From positions 1 through 43,180 of the forward strand of contig DUNZ01000087.1 in assembly GCA_012839085.1 (NCBI GenBank): DNA of 43,180 nt. Reading direction: 5' to 3'. Origin of the DNA: Clostridiales bacterium (GTDB taxonomy: Bacteria > Bacillota > Clostridia > Lachnospirales > Lachnospiraceae). The position numbers and the translations under genes were made by a program. Below are positions 1-8,186 of the stretch, in pieces. The notes under the pieces were generated by a model. It was not told the DNA's origin. It saw only the letters and a program-made list of their open reading frames with translations, and searched no databases. Position 1 is the stretch's first letter, and every line of letters starts with the position of its first letter.

Positions 1-2
1 AT

Positions 3-1619
3 TGGTATGATATCGAAGGCCAACCTTTTGGCGTGGCTTCATTTTTTAATGTTATTGTTTTTGAAGATGCAAATAATATAGTAGATACAAAAGGAGCCAT
101 GGCTGTAGGAGGAAATTTTGTTAGTCCCCGTGGCTTATCTTTAGCTTTTGGAAATGATAATAATCTGCAAGGGACAGGTTACAGCCCTAATTTTGTTCGT
201 TTCTTGGTAGGTGGAGATGTTGCCATGCAAGGTCCTTTGGTAGTGGTTGGCCATGTGGTTGTTGGTGGCAACTTTCGTGCAGCAGGTGGTAGCACCTATT
301 TGATTGGTACGGATGGAAGCCCTGAGCAAGAAGAAGAATTGATGGAACTGTATTATTCTGCCCGAGGAAGTCAGTACTGGAAACCTACGAATCGAGGGAC
401 TCATTATTTGATTCCTAGTTATGATGTACCAAGGTATATTCCTGCTAGTAGGATTGGAGCAGATGTGGCCAGGTTTTTTGCTGAAGCTAGAGAGAGCATA
501 GAAAACTACCACGCTTGTATTACAAATTTAGAACCCAATGGTACGGTACAAGAGTCGTTCCATGAATGGGTATTACGGGGTAATGATCCCAATCAAAATG
601 TATTTGTACTGGATGTAAGACCCAATGGTTTATTAAACAAGGGTATTCGGACAGAAATACCGCAAGGAAGTTTAGCAATCATTATTTTGCGTACAGGAAA
701 CAATGCACATCTACAGTATGGACTTTTGGGAGAAGAAGCGAAAGCTAGAAATACCCTTTATGTTTTTGAGGATGCTAGGAATATTTACATGGAAGTGCCA
801 GCAGATATTTGGGGAAGCATATTGGCTCCACAGGCTATGTTCCATGCTCATCAGACAGGTGGTCATGTAAGTGGAAATGCAGCCTTGCGTTCCTTTGCAG
901 TCAATGCTAGAAGCGGATTTGAGTTTCATCAATTCCAATTTGTTGGTGGGATAGAGTGCCCTATATTAGAAATGCCAATAGAAGAAATGCCGGTAGAAGA
1001 AATGCCAGAAATAATTGAGGCACCAGCTCCTAGCCCAGAATGTCCCCCTTGTCCAGAGCCTGAACCTTGTCCGGCACCAGAACCTTGTCCAGAGTGTCCC
1101 CCTTGTCCGATGCCGGAACCTTGCCCAGAGTGTCCACCCTGTCCTATGCCGGAACCTTGCCCAGAGTGCCCACCCTGTCCGATGCCGGAACCTTGCCCGG
1201 AATGTGCACCTTGTCCTGAGTGTCCACCTTGTCCCCAGTGTCCACCCTGCCCACAAGCAGAGCACACAATTGAATATCAACCCTTTCCAATTCCAGTTCC
1301 GGTACAAATCCCATGTCCAGAGCCAGAACCCTGTGAAGTTTGCAAAATAAAACCAGGGCTTATCTTTGGATGTATCTGGGGTTGTTCCTGCTGTTGCAAT
1401 CACAAATGGATTGTAAAATTATATCGGATGTGTGGCGAAGGTAAAACTCTCCTATATAATGAAACGGTAGGAAATTGTGGATGCTTTAGCTTCCAGGTGG
1501 ATTATGATGATTGCTATTTGTTATCTGTCTGCCCCTCTAGTAAAGATAGAAGGCGTTCTGCTTGCAAGCCTATGATGACTTTAAAGAATGTTGGGGTATC
1601 TAACTTAATGATAGAGTAG
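3..1619 (+). CDS. Choice-of-anchor-A-type surface protein with Cys/Pro repeats, 5' truncated
   Basis: The frame is open to the window edge (it reads WYDIEGQPFG before the first possible GTG at 33), so the true start lies upstream. The N-terminal ~300 residues resemble the choice-of-anchor A / collagen-binding adhesin domain: FNVIVFEDANN, then AVGGNF, VGGDV and VVVGGNF beta-repeat strands. About nt 1036-1258 encode a low-complexity tail of PEPCPECPPCPM-type units with roughly nineteen cysteines; three near-identical 36-nt units begin at 1110, 1146 and 1182. The last ~95 residues hold a Cys cluster (CSCCC) and a small beta-sandwich-like segment (WIVKLYRMCGEG, CFSFQVDYDDCY), like a carboxypeptidase-regulatory or CNA-B fold with added cysteines. 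No sortase motif or C-terminal anchor is visible. A secreted, disulphide-rich cell- or spore-surface role is inference. The fold call is moderate and the function is unknown. Confidence 0.6.
   Translation, partial: WYDIEGQPFGVASFFNVIVFEDANNIVDTKGAMAVGGNFVSPRGLSLAFGNDNNLQGTGYSPNFVRFLVGGDVAMQGPLVVVGHVVVGGNFRAAGGSTYLIGTDGSPEQEEELMELYYSARGSQYWKPTNRGTHYLIPSYDVPRYIPASRIGADVARFFAEARESIENYHACITNLEPNGTVQESFHEWVLRGNDPNQNVFVLDVRPNGLLNKGIRTEIPQGSLAIIILRTGNNAHLQYGLLGEEAKARNTLYVFEDARNIYMEVPADIWGSILAPQAMFHAHQTGGHVSGNAALRSFAVNARSGFEFHQFQFVGGIECPILEMPIEEMPVEEMPEIIEAPAPSPECPPCPEPEPCPAPEPCPECPPCPMPEPCPECPPCPMPEPCPECPPCPMPEPCPECAPCPECPPCPQCPPCPQAEHTIEYQPFPIPVPVQIPCPEPEPCEVCKIKPGLIFGCIWGCSCCCNHKWIVKLYRMCGEGKTLLYNETVGNCGCFSFQVDYDDCYLLSVCPSSKDRRRSACKPMMTLKNVGVSNLMIE
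1110..1217 (+). repeat. 36-bp tandem coding repeats (Cys/Pro-rich)
   Basis: Three copies start with ATGCCGGAACCTTGCCC at 1110, 1146 and 1182, exactly 36 bp apart, each encoding a 12-residue MPEPCPECPPCP unit. Degenerate flanking units extend the block to about 1036-1258. Near-identity at DNA level suggests recent unit duplication or slippage. Confidence 0.8.
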
Positions 1620-1673
1620 ATGAAAATGAAAGCGGTGTATCTTACTCTAAGCAATGAAGAATAGGATAGAGAA

Positions 1674-1702
1674 TTGATAAAATTAGGAAATTATTATATA
1701 AT
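1674..1702 (+). promoter_or_regulatory. Sigma-A-type promoter for the DJ-1/PfpI gene
   Basis: TTGATA at 1674-1679, a 17-nt spacer and a perfect TATAAT at 1697-1702. This lies 41 nt before the ATG at 1744, so the gene is transcribed on its own rather than by read-through from the surface-protein gene. Confidence 0.7.
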
Positions 1703-1743
1703 AACATATGATAATTAAAATAAAGTACAAAAGGGTGAAGTGA

Positions 1744-2307
1744 ATGAATAAGGTATATATTTTTCTAGCAGATGGTTTTGAAGAGATTGAAGGATTAACT
1801 GTAGTAGATCTACTTCGGAGAGTAGATATTGATATTAGCATGGTATCAATCACAGGAAAATTAGAGGTAAAAGGCTCCCATGGAATTATCGTTATGGCAG
1901 AGCAATTATTTGAAGATGTCAATTTTGATGATGCTGACATGTTGATATTACCTGGTGGAATGCCAGGAACGACAACCCTGATGGAGCATGAAGGTCTAGA
2001 TATTCTCTTGAGAGATTTTAATGCTAAGAAGAAAGCTCTTGCTGCTATTTGTGCGGCACCAAGTGTTTTTGGAATGAAAGGAATATTAGAAGGGAAAAAT
2101 GCAACCTGTTATCCTGGCTTTGAAGGCAAGCTGAAAGGTGCATATCCAAAGGATAGCAATGTTGTAGAGGATCAGAACATTATTACTTCCAGAGGCATGG
2201 GTACAGCCATTGATTTTTCCCTATCCTTGGTGAAATATTTTAAAGGCCAAGAAGCAGCTAAAAAATTGGCAGAAGAAATTCAGTATAAACATTATGAAAC
2301 ATTGTAA
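1744..2307 (+). CDS. DJ-1/PfpI family protein
   Basis: This 187-residue cytoplasmic protein matches the DJ-1/ThiJ/PfpI fold. The N-terminal MNKVYIFLADGFEEIE carries the conserved Glu (about residue 14), LILPGGMPG forms the oxyanion-side loop, and AAICAAPS places the nucleophilic Cys at residue 103. The length is typical of the DJ-1 clade. Members act as glyoxalase/deglycase-like or stress-response proteins; which activity applies here cannot be read from sequence. The SD AGGGTG lies just before the ATG. A sigma-A promoter lies upstream and the downstream symporter gene is convergent, so the gene appears monocistronic. Confidence 0.88.
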   Translation: MNKVYIFLADGFEEIEGLTVVDLLRRVDIDISMVSITGKLEVKGSHGIIVMAEQLFEDVNFDDADMLILPGGMPGTTTLMEHEGLDILLRDFNAKKKALAAICAAPSVFGMKGILEGKNATCYPGFEGKLKGAYPKDSNVVEDQNIITSRGMGTAIDFSLSLVKYFKGQEAAKKLAEEIQYKHYETL

Positions 2308-2322
2308 TTAATGAGTGATGAA

Positions 2323-2367
2323 AGACTATTCTAAACAAGACTATTCTGAATTAGTCTATTCTAAAGG
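2323..2367. repeat. Three 15-bp tandem repeats between convergent genes
   Basis: Units of the type AGACTATTCTAAACA begin near 2323, 2338 and 2353 (core ACTATTCT at 2325 and 2340, TCTATTCT at 2355). The third unit overlaps the 3' end of the symporter gene. AGACTA/TAGTCT can form a short 6-bp hairpin at about 2339-2356, which may act as a weak two-way terminator. Confidence 0.5.
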
Positions 2368-3681
2368 GGTGTAAGGAAGTATTTCTTTACGCAAATAAAA
2401 CAAGCAAACGATATTAGGAAATGCCATTAGGGCATTAACAAAATCGGTCAGCTCCCATACAAGATCTAGGGACATGATGGAGCCGACAAAAATCATAAGA
2501 ATATAACAGAGGCGGTAGGTATTTATTCCGGATTTTCCGAATAGATATTCTACCGCTTTTTCTCCAAAATAGGACCAACCAATTAAGGTTGCGATAGCAA
2601 ATGCAATTAATGAGATACCAAGCATTCTGCTTCCTAGAGGGATGGAGTTAAATGCAGCAGTTGTTAGTTCAGCAAAAGAATATCCTTCTGCTGATCCAGG
2701 ATTCTTCAAAAGGTTGGTGACAATCACTAGGCCAGTAATGGCACACATAACTACGGTATCCCAGAAAGTGGAGCTCATGGATATTAGAGCCTGTCTTTGG
2801 GGATGAGAGGTTTTGGCACCGGCAGCAGCGATGGCAGCAGAACCCAAACCGGCTTCATTGGTAAAGAGTCCTCTGGCAATTCCATATCTAGTAGCAGTTC
2901 GAATGGTACTACCGATAAAACCACCAGTAACAGCAGCAGGTAATTTCGATGGTATAAAAGCTGATTTTATAATAAAACTAATAGCAGGGTAAATATATTT
3001 ATAATTTAAAACTAATAAGATAAGGCATCCTGCCAGATAGAAAAAACCCATAGCGGGAACTAATTTACTGCATATATTTCCGATTGATTTGATACCACCA
3101 ACAATGACCAAGCCAACAGTGATAGCAACAACAATACCTACAGCGTATTCTGGCAGTCCCCATAAAGTATTAGCGGTTTCTGTGACCGCCCTAGCCTGGG
3201 TGGAACAACCTACGCCATAGGAAGCAATCAGGGTAGAAAAGGCAAAAAATACAGCCAACCATTTTTTCTTTAAACCATATTCCATAGCATACATAGGACC
3301 ACCAATATAGGTACCGTCTTCTGTCTTTTTTCGATATCGAATTCCAATAAAGCATTCGGCATATGTAGTTGCCATTCCAAGGACACCAGTAAGCCAACAC
3401 CAAAAGATGGCACCTGGTCCTCCATAAGCCACGGCTGTAGAAATGCCCACGATATTTCCGGTACCAAGGGTAGCAGCTAAGGTGGCTGAAAGAGTTGCAA
3501 AACCACTTACATCCCCTACCGCATTATCTTTTGTATCAGGGGTTACGGAAAGTTTGATTGCTTTGCCGATATGTTTTTGAACCCCTTTTAAATGAATGGT
3601 AAAATAAATATGACTACCAAAGAGGATTATGGGCAATGGTATTCCCCAAATAAAATTATTGATTCCTTTTAATAGATGCAA
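2356..3681 (-). CDS. Alanine/glycine:cation symporter (AGCS family)
   Basis: This 441-residue polytopic membrane protein belongs to the AGCS family, which imports alanine or glycine with Na+ or H+. Family signatures include the N-terminal region ending in GFATLSATLAATLGTGNIVG (substrate/ion site), GPGAIFWCWLTGVLGMATTY, and FTNEAGLGSAAIA in the middle. About ten to eleven hydrophobic segments are present. The start is a TTG at 3681: GGAG lies 5 nt upstream on the minus strand and no closer ATG fits. A candidate promoter lies 50 nt upstream. The gene is convergent with the DJ-1 gene and divergent from the SASP gene. The exact amino acid is not determinable. Confidence 0.92.
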   Translation of the reverse strand: MHLLKGINNFIWGIPLPIILFGSHIYFTIHLKGVQKHIGKAIKLSVTPDTKDNAVGDVSGFATLSATLAATLGTGNIVGISTAVAYGGPGAIFWCWLTGVLGMATTYAECFIGIRYRKKTEDGTYIGGPMYAMEYGLKKKWLAVFFAFSTLIASYGVGCSTQARAVTETANTLWGLPEYAVGIVVAITVGLVIVGGIKSIGNICSKLVPAMGFFYLAGCLILLVLNYKYIYPAISFIIKSAFIPSKLPAAVTGGFIGSTIRTATRYGIARGLFTNEAGLGSAAIAAAGAKTSHPQRQALISMSSTFWDTVVMCAITGLVIVTNLLKNPGSAEGYSFAELTTAAFNSIPLGSRMLGISLIAFAIATLIGWSYFGEKAVEYLFGKSGINTYRLCYILMIFVGSIMSLDLVWELTDFVNALMAFPNIVCLFYLRKEILPYTPLE

Positions 3682-3731
3682 GATTACTCCAGCCTTTCCA
3701 AGCCTTGCTTTATATATATATATGTCATGGT

Positions 3732-3760
3732 TGTATAAAGTAGTATTCCATGAGGGACAA
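3732..3760 (-). promoter_or_regulatory. Candidate promoter for the AGCS symporter
   Basis: On the minus strand, TTGTCC (3760-3755), a 17-nt spacer and TATACA (3737-3732). Each hexamer matches 4/6 of consensus. It is followed by a run of TA dinucleotides and the TTG start 50 nt away. Confidence 0.45.
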
Positions 3761-3943
3761 TGAAAATTAGAAGCTTTGGATTGTAGTAAAAGGTAATCTT
3801 ATAACTCTTTTTATCGAATATTTCTGCTAATTAGATAGATTTAAAAAAAGATATAAATTTATTTGTCGTATAATCAAAACTTTGGTTGATAAAACAATAA
3901 TTACCATAATAATTGATACCAGTCCAGTAAATAATAAGATTAC

Positions 3944-4024
3944 AAGCAGCACAAACAAAATCACGCGCGGCGAACATACGTAAAACCGCTGAACCTACAC
4001 AGTTGATTTTGTAATTGACTGCTT
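3944..4024 (+). promoter_or_regulatory. Large imperfect inverted repeat in the SASP 5' region
   Basis: ACAAAATCA (3955-3963) is perfectly complementary to TGATTTTGT (4004-4012), and outside it AAGCAG (3944-3949) pairs with CTGCTT (4019-4024). An inner GCGG/CCGC pair sits in an unusually GC-rich loop. The direct repeat TTGATACCAG flanks the structure (3913-3922 and 4024-4033). The rest of 3761-4055 is A+T-rich with no gene; I could not identify a convincing sigma-G promoter in it. Confidence 0.5.
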
Positions 4025-4055
4025 TGATACCAGAAAAGACGGAGGTGAAAAAATA

Positions 4056-4283
4056 ATGGCAAACAATAATAGTGGATCTAACAGAGTAGAAGTACCTCAA
4101 GCTAGAGAAGCACTTAACCGTTTCAAAATGGAAGTTGCTAATGAATTAGGTGTTCCGTTAAAACAAGGATACAACGGTGACTTAACAAGTAGACAAAATG
4201 GTTCCGTTGGTGGAGAAATGGTTAGACGTATGATTAGAAGTCAGGAACAGCAAATGGCTGGTTCTGGTGGACAACAACAATAA
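4056..4283 (+). CDS. Small acid-soluble spore protein, alpha/beta type
   Basis: This 75-residue protein is a classic alpha/beta SASP, which coats and protects DNA in the dormant forespore. The diagnostic blocks are ALNRFKMEVANELGV (containing the germination-protease cleavage region around FKMEVA) and the GDLTSRQNGSVGGEMVRRMI block that contacts DNA. It has a Gln/Gly-rich C-terminus. The SD GGAGGTG lies 8 nt before the ATG. A terminator follows directly, so the gene is a single unit. Expression would be expected under sigma-G in the forespore (family knowledge), but the promoter is not evident by eye. This gene is direct evidence that the organism makes endospores. Confidence 0.96.
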   Translation: MANNNSGSNRVEVPQAREALNRFKMEVANELGVPLKQGYNGDLTSRQNGSVGGEMVRRMIRSQEQQMAGSGGQQQ

Positions 4284-4293
4284 TGATAATATG

Positions 4294-4328
4294 AAAGCAT
4301 CACCGGGGAAAACCTGGTGATGCTTTTT
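4294..4328 (+). terminator. Rho-independent terminator after the SASP gene
   Basis: The stem AAAGCATCACC (4294-4304) pairs with GGTGATGCTTT (4316-4326), followed by a T run. The reverse complement has a weaker T tail but could help stop the convergent CotH gene transcript. Confidence 0.85.
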
Positions 4329-4343
4329 AAGGTATCCTTACGA

Positions 4344-6389
4344 TTATTTATCCCTATAAACCCAATCTACATAGTCCAGCATAGGTTGAATGTATCTGGC
4401 TCTTTCTTGTAAAAAATCTTTGATGCATTGATAACTAGCATAAGGCCCATAAATACTATTATCTGCACTACCAGACCCGGGATATCGTTCAAAAAACTGA
4501 TCATAAAGGGGACCATAGGTGTTCTTAAAAACATCTAGAGCAGCTAGGGCTCTTTCTTTGCGAAATTGCTTTTGGCTTAAGGACAATAAGGTTTCTGAAA
4601 AATCGTCTCTAAAGTTTTCATTGGTCATTAAATATGCGTAAATTAAAACGGCTGGATTATTGGTATCCATATCCAATAGTCCCAAAGGTTTATAATTATC
4701 CTCCTTTATGGTATTGGTTCTGGCATCGCTCGCACCACTGACACCACCGAATTCAACATCATAAATACAGAAGCGCCATCTGCCATCTCCATAAGGATTG
4801 TAAGGATCCTTTCTTGTTGTTCTCCACAAAGACCAATTCTTCCCTGGCCAATCCCATTTATTATTAATCCATATTTGTATGGCAAAATAATCTCTAGCGG
4901 ATTCTATGTCAACCAGTTTAGCGAACTCTTCATAATCATCATCATTACTTAAATCCTTATGTTGATGAAAGAATTCCAGTAAATCATAAAAATAATAACT
5001 CTCATCGGTTACCCCATCTGGAAGTTTCCCTTCATCAAGCTTATAGCCTAAGGCTAGGGCTTCCGCATCTCCTTTATATAAAACCACATCATCCTTATTG
5101 ACGCCATGGGTGAATTCAAAATATTCCTGTGAATAGTCTTCTTGGAGAACGTATAAACCCCAATACTCTCCATTAAGATAAACAATGCAGGGTCTAGAAC
5201 TTTGAGTTTCGCAGGCGAGATCTTTCACTAAAGACTGCCAATAGGTATCGCTAAACTTTGTTGTAAATGCAGTGTTTCCACCATTTCGTAGTACTAGGGT
5301 TTTAAATCTTGTTATTGTATAGCCCCTATCATCTTTTAATTCTTCACCAAAGAAAGGATAATTAAAATTCTTATTTCCATAATCCTTCCTAGCAAATAAT
5401 CGGAAGCCTTTTTGTAGATCTGAACGAGAATAATTACCCTGAATTCGGATGCCACAGTCTTGTTGCAGTCCTAAGCTAGTCGTACTTCCATCGCTTTCAA
5501 AGAAATCAATATGTGCATTTCTTTCCCACTGCCTACCTTTTTGTTTATAATTGGCATCCAGTTGTCTGGAGGTTTCTGGATCCAGTCTTTTTCCTGTGGA
5601 AAGATAAGCTTCTAGGGCATTTTCATAGATATTGCCTTTTACATAAATACCATACTCAGGATCGAACAGATCATCCTGGTTCATGCTAATGGACATAATA
5701 GCCAGCTTGCTTCCAGAGGCCTGACAGCTTTCTTGAATGCCTTTAATATGCTCTGTCATAGCCCCGACAAAATAGGTATTGGTAACCACCTCAGTATAAA
5801 GCCCATCTTTGTCCTCAGCAACGGCTCTGATAAGGGTACATTTGTCCACAGCATTCTTGGAAGGGGTACTACTGATAGAATTAATAAAGCCATCCCTAGT
5901 TTTGTTCACATTCACATTTGCCGCATCATAGAGAAAGGGATCCATTGCAGATATAGTATTTTCATCATTCTTCCGATCTATAATTGGGATGGGAGATTGA
6001 TATACTATTCGGCTAGAGCTAGTGATGGGATTACTTCCGTCGGTAGTGTAATAAATGATGGAATCTTCGGTACAACTTAGCTCCAGTGAAAAAGCATCAT
6101 TATATACACCGCTGATTTGCGAGAATTTTAATGTAAGTGGAGATTTCTCCATTGGTATAGTTTCTTCGGGTTTTTCATTATTTTCTTCTGCCAGATATTT
6201 GGAGTCATGGGGGTTACCATGGGTATCGATATCCCCTCGATTGGAATTCTCAGCGTTTTGATCAGGTTCAAGGAAATGATCCTTTTCCTTTGGGTTTACA
6301 TTTTTATCACATCCACTTAGAAAAGTGGAACCTAATCCTAGTCCCATGATTAGTATGAAAAGATATCGATGCTTAATTTTTAATTTCAT
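4344..6389 (-). CDS. CotH-kinase-domain lipoprotein with chitobiase-type domain
   Basis: A 681-residue lipoprotein. The signal peptide ends in the lipobox LSGC (Cys27), followed by an Asp/Glu/Asn-rich linker. Residues ~90-165 resemble the chitobiase/hexosaminidase C-terminal module (IIYYTTDGSNPITSSS). Residues ~225-590 are a CotH-type kinase domain: GIRIQGNYSRSDLQKGFRLFARK, FKTLVLRNGG, YLNGEYWGLYVLQED and the acidic YDVEFGG motif. CotH proteins are atypical kinases, in Bacillus acting on spore-coat proteins; here the lipoprotein signal points outside the membrane. I prefer the ATG at 6389: GGAGG sits 5 nt upstream, inside the codons following a second ATG at 6401 that has no SD of its own. 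A related VTC/DUF4956 pair lies at 21.7-23.2 kb. Confidence 0.88.
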   Translation of the reverse strand: MKLKIKHRYLFILIMGLGLGSTFLSGCDKNVNPKEKDHFLEPDQNAENSNRGDIDTHGNPHDSKYLAEENNEKPEETIPMEKSPLTLKFSQISGVYNDAFSLELSCTEDSIIYYTTDGSNPITSSSRIVYQSPIPIIDRKNDENTISAMDPFLYDAANVNVNKTRDGFINSISSTPSKNAVDKCTLIRAVAEDKDGLYTEVVTNTYFVGAMTEHIKGIQESCQASGSKLAIMSISMNQDDLFDPEYGIYVKGNIYENALEAYLSTGKRLDPETSRQLDANYKQKGRQWERNAHIDFFESDGSTTSLGLQQDCGIRIQGNYSRSDLQKGFRLFARKDYGNKNFNYPFFGEELKDDRGYTITRFKTLVLRNGGNTAFTTKFSDTYWQSLVKDLACETQSSRPCIVYLNGEYWGLYVLQEDYSQEYFEFTHGVNKDDVVLYKGDAEALALGYKLDEGKLPDGVTDESYYFYDLLEFFHQHKDLSNDDDYEEFAKLVDIESARDYFAIQIWINNKWDWPGKNWSLWRTTRKDPYNPYGDGRWRFCIYDVEFGGVSGASDARTNTIKEDNYKPLGLLDMDTNNPAVLIYAYLMTNENFRDDFSETLLSLSQKQFRKERALAALDVFKNTYGPLYDQFFERYPGSGSADNSIYGPYASYQCIKDFLQERARYIQPMLDYVDWVYRDK

Positions 6390-6441
6390 TCCATCCTCCA
6401 TTTCAAAAGATACATACTTTGTCTTTGGTTTTCTATTCTTA

Positions 6442-6469
6442 ATTATATAGTAGTTATCTCATATGAAAA
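6442..6469 (-). promoter_or_regulatory. Possible promoter for the CotH lipoprotein gene
   Basis: On the minus strand, TATAAT at 6447-6442 lies 53 nt before the preferred start, with a poor -35 (TTTTCA, 16-nt spacer). The call rests mainly on the perfect -10. Confidence 0.35.
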
Positions 6470-6555
6470 ACTATCATTTATGGATATATTTTCATGTAAA
6501 ATTAAGTCATTCTATATAAAAAATAATTTTTTACTTTTCAATACCATTTTTACTG

Positions 6556-6564
6556 TGTTAAAAT
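6556..6564 (+). promoter_or_regulatory. Possible extended -10 promoter for glmM
   Basis: TGTTAAAAT fits the TGN-TATAAT extended -10 pattern; the -35 region (TTTCAA, 17-nt spacer) is weak. The implied leader of about 160 nt is long, so a nearer promoter may have been missed. Confidence 0.3.
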
Positions 6565-6729
6565 GATATACGAGAAAAAGATTGTTAATTATGTATATAC
6601 ATATAAAAATCGTATTTGTTGTGTCAAAATAAGCCAAATATTAATAATTTAAATTATATTGGTATTTGCGATGTGAAAAACGATAATCGTAAGTGCTAAA
6701 CAAGATCATCATGAAAGGACTTTGAGAGA

Positions 6730-8079
6730 ATGGGAAAATATTTTGGTACAGATGGATTTCGTGGGGAGGCCAATGTTAACCTGACGGTAACTCATGCCTA
6801 TAAGGTAGGAAGGTTTTTAGGTCACTACTATGGAAAAGATCATAAAGCAAGAATTGTTATCGGTAAGGATACCAGGAGATCTAGTTATATGTTTGAATAT
6901 TCCTTGGTTGCTGGTTTGACTGCCAGTGGAGCTGATGCATACCTGTTACATGTAACCCCGACCCCCAGTGTTTCCTATGTGGTTCGTAGTGAGGGATTTG
7001 ATTGTGGTATAATGATTTCTGCTAGCCATAATCCTTATTATGATAATGGAATTAAAATAATTAATGGGAATGGACATAAATTAGAGGCGGAAATTGAGAA
7101 TCTCATTGAGGAGTATATTGATTGCGAGGAAGATAACCTACCCTTGGCAAAAAGAGAAGATATTGGTAGAACAGTAGATTACTCCATGGGAAGAAATCGC
7201 TATATCGGATATCTGATATCCTTAGCCACCAGATCATTTAAAGATAAAAGGGTCGGTCTTGATTTGGCTAATGGAGCAGCCAGTAGCGTTGCAAAAGGGG
7301 TATTTGATGCTTTGGGTGCTAAAACTTATGTCATTAACGGCGAACCCAATGGTGTCAATATTAATGATAATTGTGGATCGACTCATATGGAACATCTACA
7401 AAAGTTTGTTGTGGAAAATAATCTGGATGTAGGATTTGCATATGATGGTGACGCAGACAGATGTTTGGCCGTTGATAATAAAGGTAATATTATAGATGGA
7501 GATCACATTTTATACGTATGTGGTGTTTATATGAAGGAAAAAAATGACCTTGCAAATAACACAATTGTTACAACCATTATGTCCAATATGGGCTTATATC
7601 AAGCCTTGGAACGCAAGGGTATCAAATATGAAAAAACCACAGTAGGAGATAAATATGTATATGAAAATATGATGGCCAATGGTCATTCCATTGGTGGTGA
7701 ACAATCAGGCCATATTATTTTCAGTAAGCATGCGACAACCGGGGATGGTATTCTTACATCCTTGAAATTGATGGAAGTTATGCTAGAAAGTAAAGCGAAA
7801 CTTTCCGAATTACACAAAGACCTAATTATCTTTCCACAGTTACTGAAAAATGTTAAAGTAAAAGATAAAAAAGCTGCAAGAAATGATGCTGCTGTTATTG
7901 AGGCTATAGCTAAAGTAGAGAAGGAACTGGGTACGGATGGTAGGGTTCTTGTTCGTGAAAGTGGTACAGAGCCTGTAATAAGGGTTATGGTAGAGGCGAA
8001 GACAGAAGAACTGTGTAAGGCTAAGGTAGATTACATCGTTCAGATATTAAAAAATGAAGGCCATGTGATTATTGATTAA
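6730..8079 (+). CDS. glmM: Phosphoglucosamine mutase
   Basis: The 449-residue length is typical for GlmM, which converts glucosamine-6-phosphate to glucosamine-1-phosphate for UDP-GlcNAc and peptidoglycan synthesis in the cytoplasm. Visible signatures are the N-terminal GKYFGTDGFRGEAN, the phosphoserine active-site loop ISASHNP (Ser99), the metal-binding DGDADRC (about residue 240), the sugar-binding GEQSGH, and the C-terminal phosphate-binding RESGTEPVIRVM. All four alpha-phosphohexomutase regions are intact. The SD is weak (AGGACTTTGAGAG before the ATG). The gene appears isolated, with trigger factor about 300 nt downstream behind its own promoter. Confidence 0.96.
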   Translation: MGKYFGTDGFRGEANVNLTVTHAYKVGRFLGHYYGKDHKARIVIGKDTRRSSYMFEYSLVAGLTASGADAYLLHVTPTPSVSYVVRSEGFDCGIMISASHNPYYDNGIKIINGNGHKLEAEIENLIEEYIDCEEDNLPLAKREDIGRTVDYSMGRNRYIGYLISLATRSFKDKRVGLDLANGAASSVAKGVFDALGAKTYVINGEPNGVNINDNCGSTHMEHLQKFVVENNLDVGFAYDGDADRCLAVDNKGNIIDGDHILYVCGVYMKEKNDLANNTIVTTIMSNMGLYQALERKGIKYEKTTVGDKYVYENMMANGHSIGGEQSGHIIFSKHATTGDGILTSLKLMEVMLESKAKLSELHKDLIIFPQLLKNVKVKDKKAARNDAAVIEAIAKVEKELGTDGRVLVRESGTEPVIRVMVEAKTEELCKAKVDYIVQILKNEGHVIID

Positions 8080-8171
8080 TAAAATTTAGGGAATACTTTA
8101 ATCTGGAATGAAATAGTAATGAATTGTTAGAATCGGCAGAAAAATTAAATATAGTATTTACAGAAATGCTA

Positions 8172-8180
8172 TGTTATAAT
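8172..8180 (+). promoter_or_regulatory. Extended -10 promoter for tig
   Basis: TGTTATAAT is a perfect extended -10; no good -35 is present at 17-18 nt. It predicts a transcript start near 8187 and a leader of about 200 nt before the tig ATG at 8386. Confidence 0.55.
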
Positions 8181-8186
8181 ATACTA

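Larger units (their letters stand above)
6390..6729. other. A+T-rich divergent intergenic region, cotH-like / glmM
   Basis: About 340 nt without a gene. It holds the minus-strand -10 noted at 6442-6447 and a plus-strand extended -10 (TGTTAAAAT, 6556-6564) that could serve glmM, 166 nt upstream. Similar TGTG(T)NAAAA words recur near 6556 and 6618. No strong hairpin or small ORF with an SD was seen. Confidence 0.5.

Noticed and set aside
929-1403. Two long minus-strand ORFs (Gly/Gln/His-rich and Trp/Thr/Arg-rich) opposite the Cys/Pro repeats
   Set aside because: They are mirror products of the 36-bp coding repeats, which contain no stops in several frames; no SD or family match.
3860-4040. Sigma-G promoter for the SASP gene
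   Set aside because: CATA-type -10 words occur (3905 and about 3974), but no matching -35 at 17-18 nt was found.
3831-4100. Minus-strand 89-codon ORF overlapping the SASP start
   Set aside because: It overlaps a certain gene, lacks an SD and has no family-like sequence.
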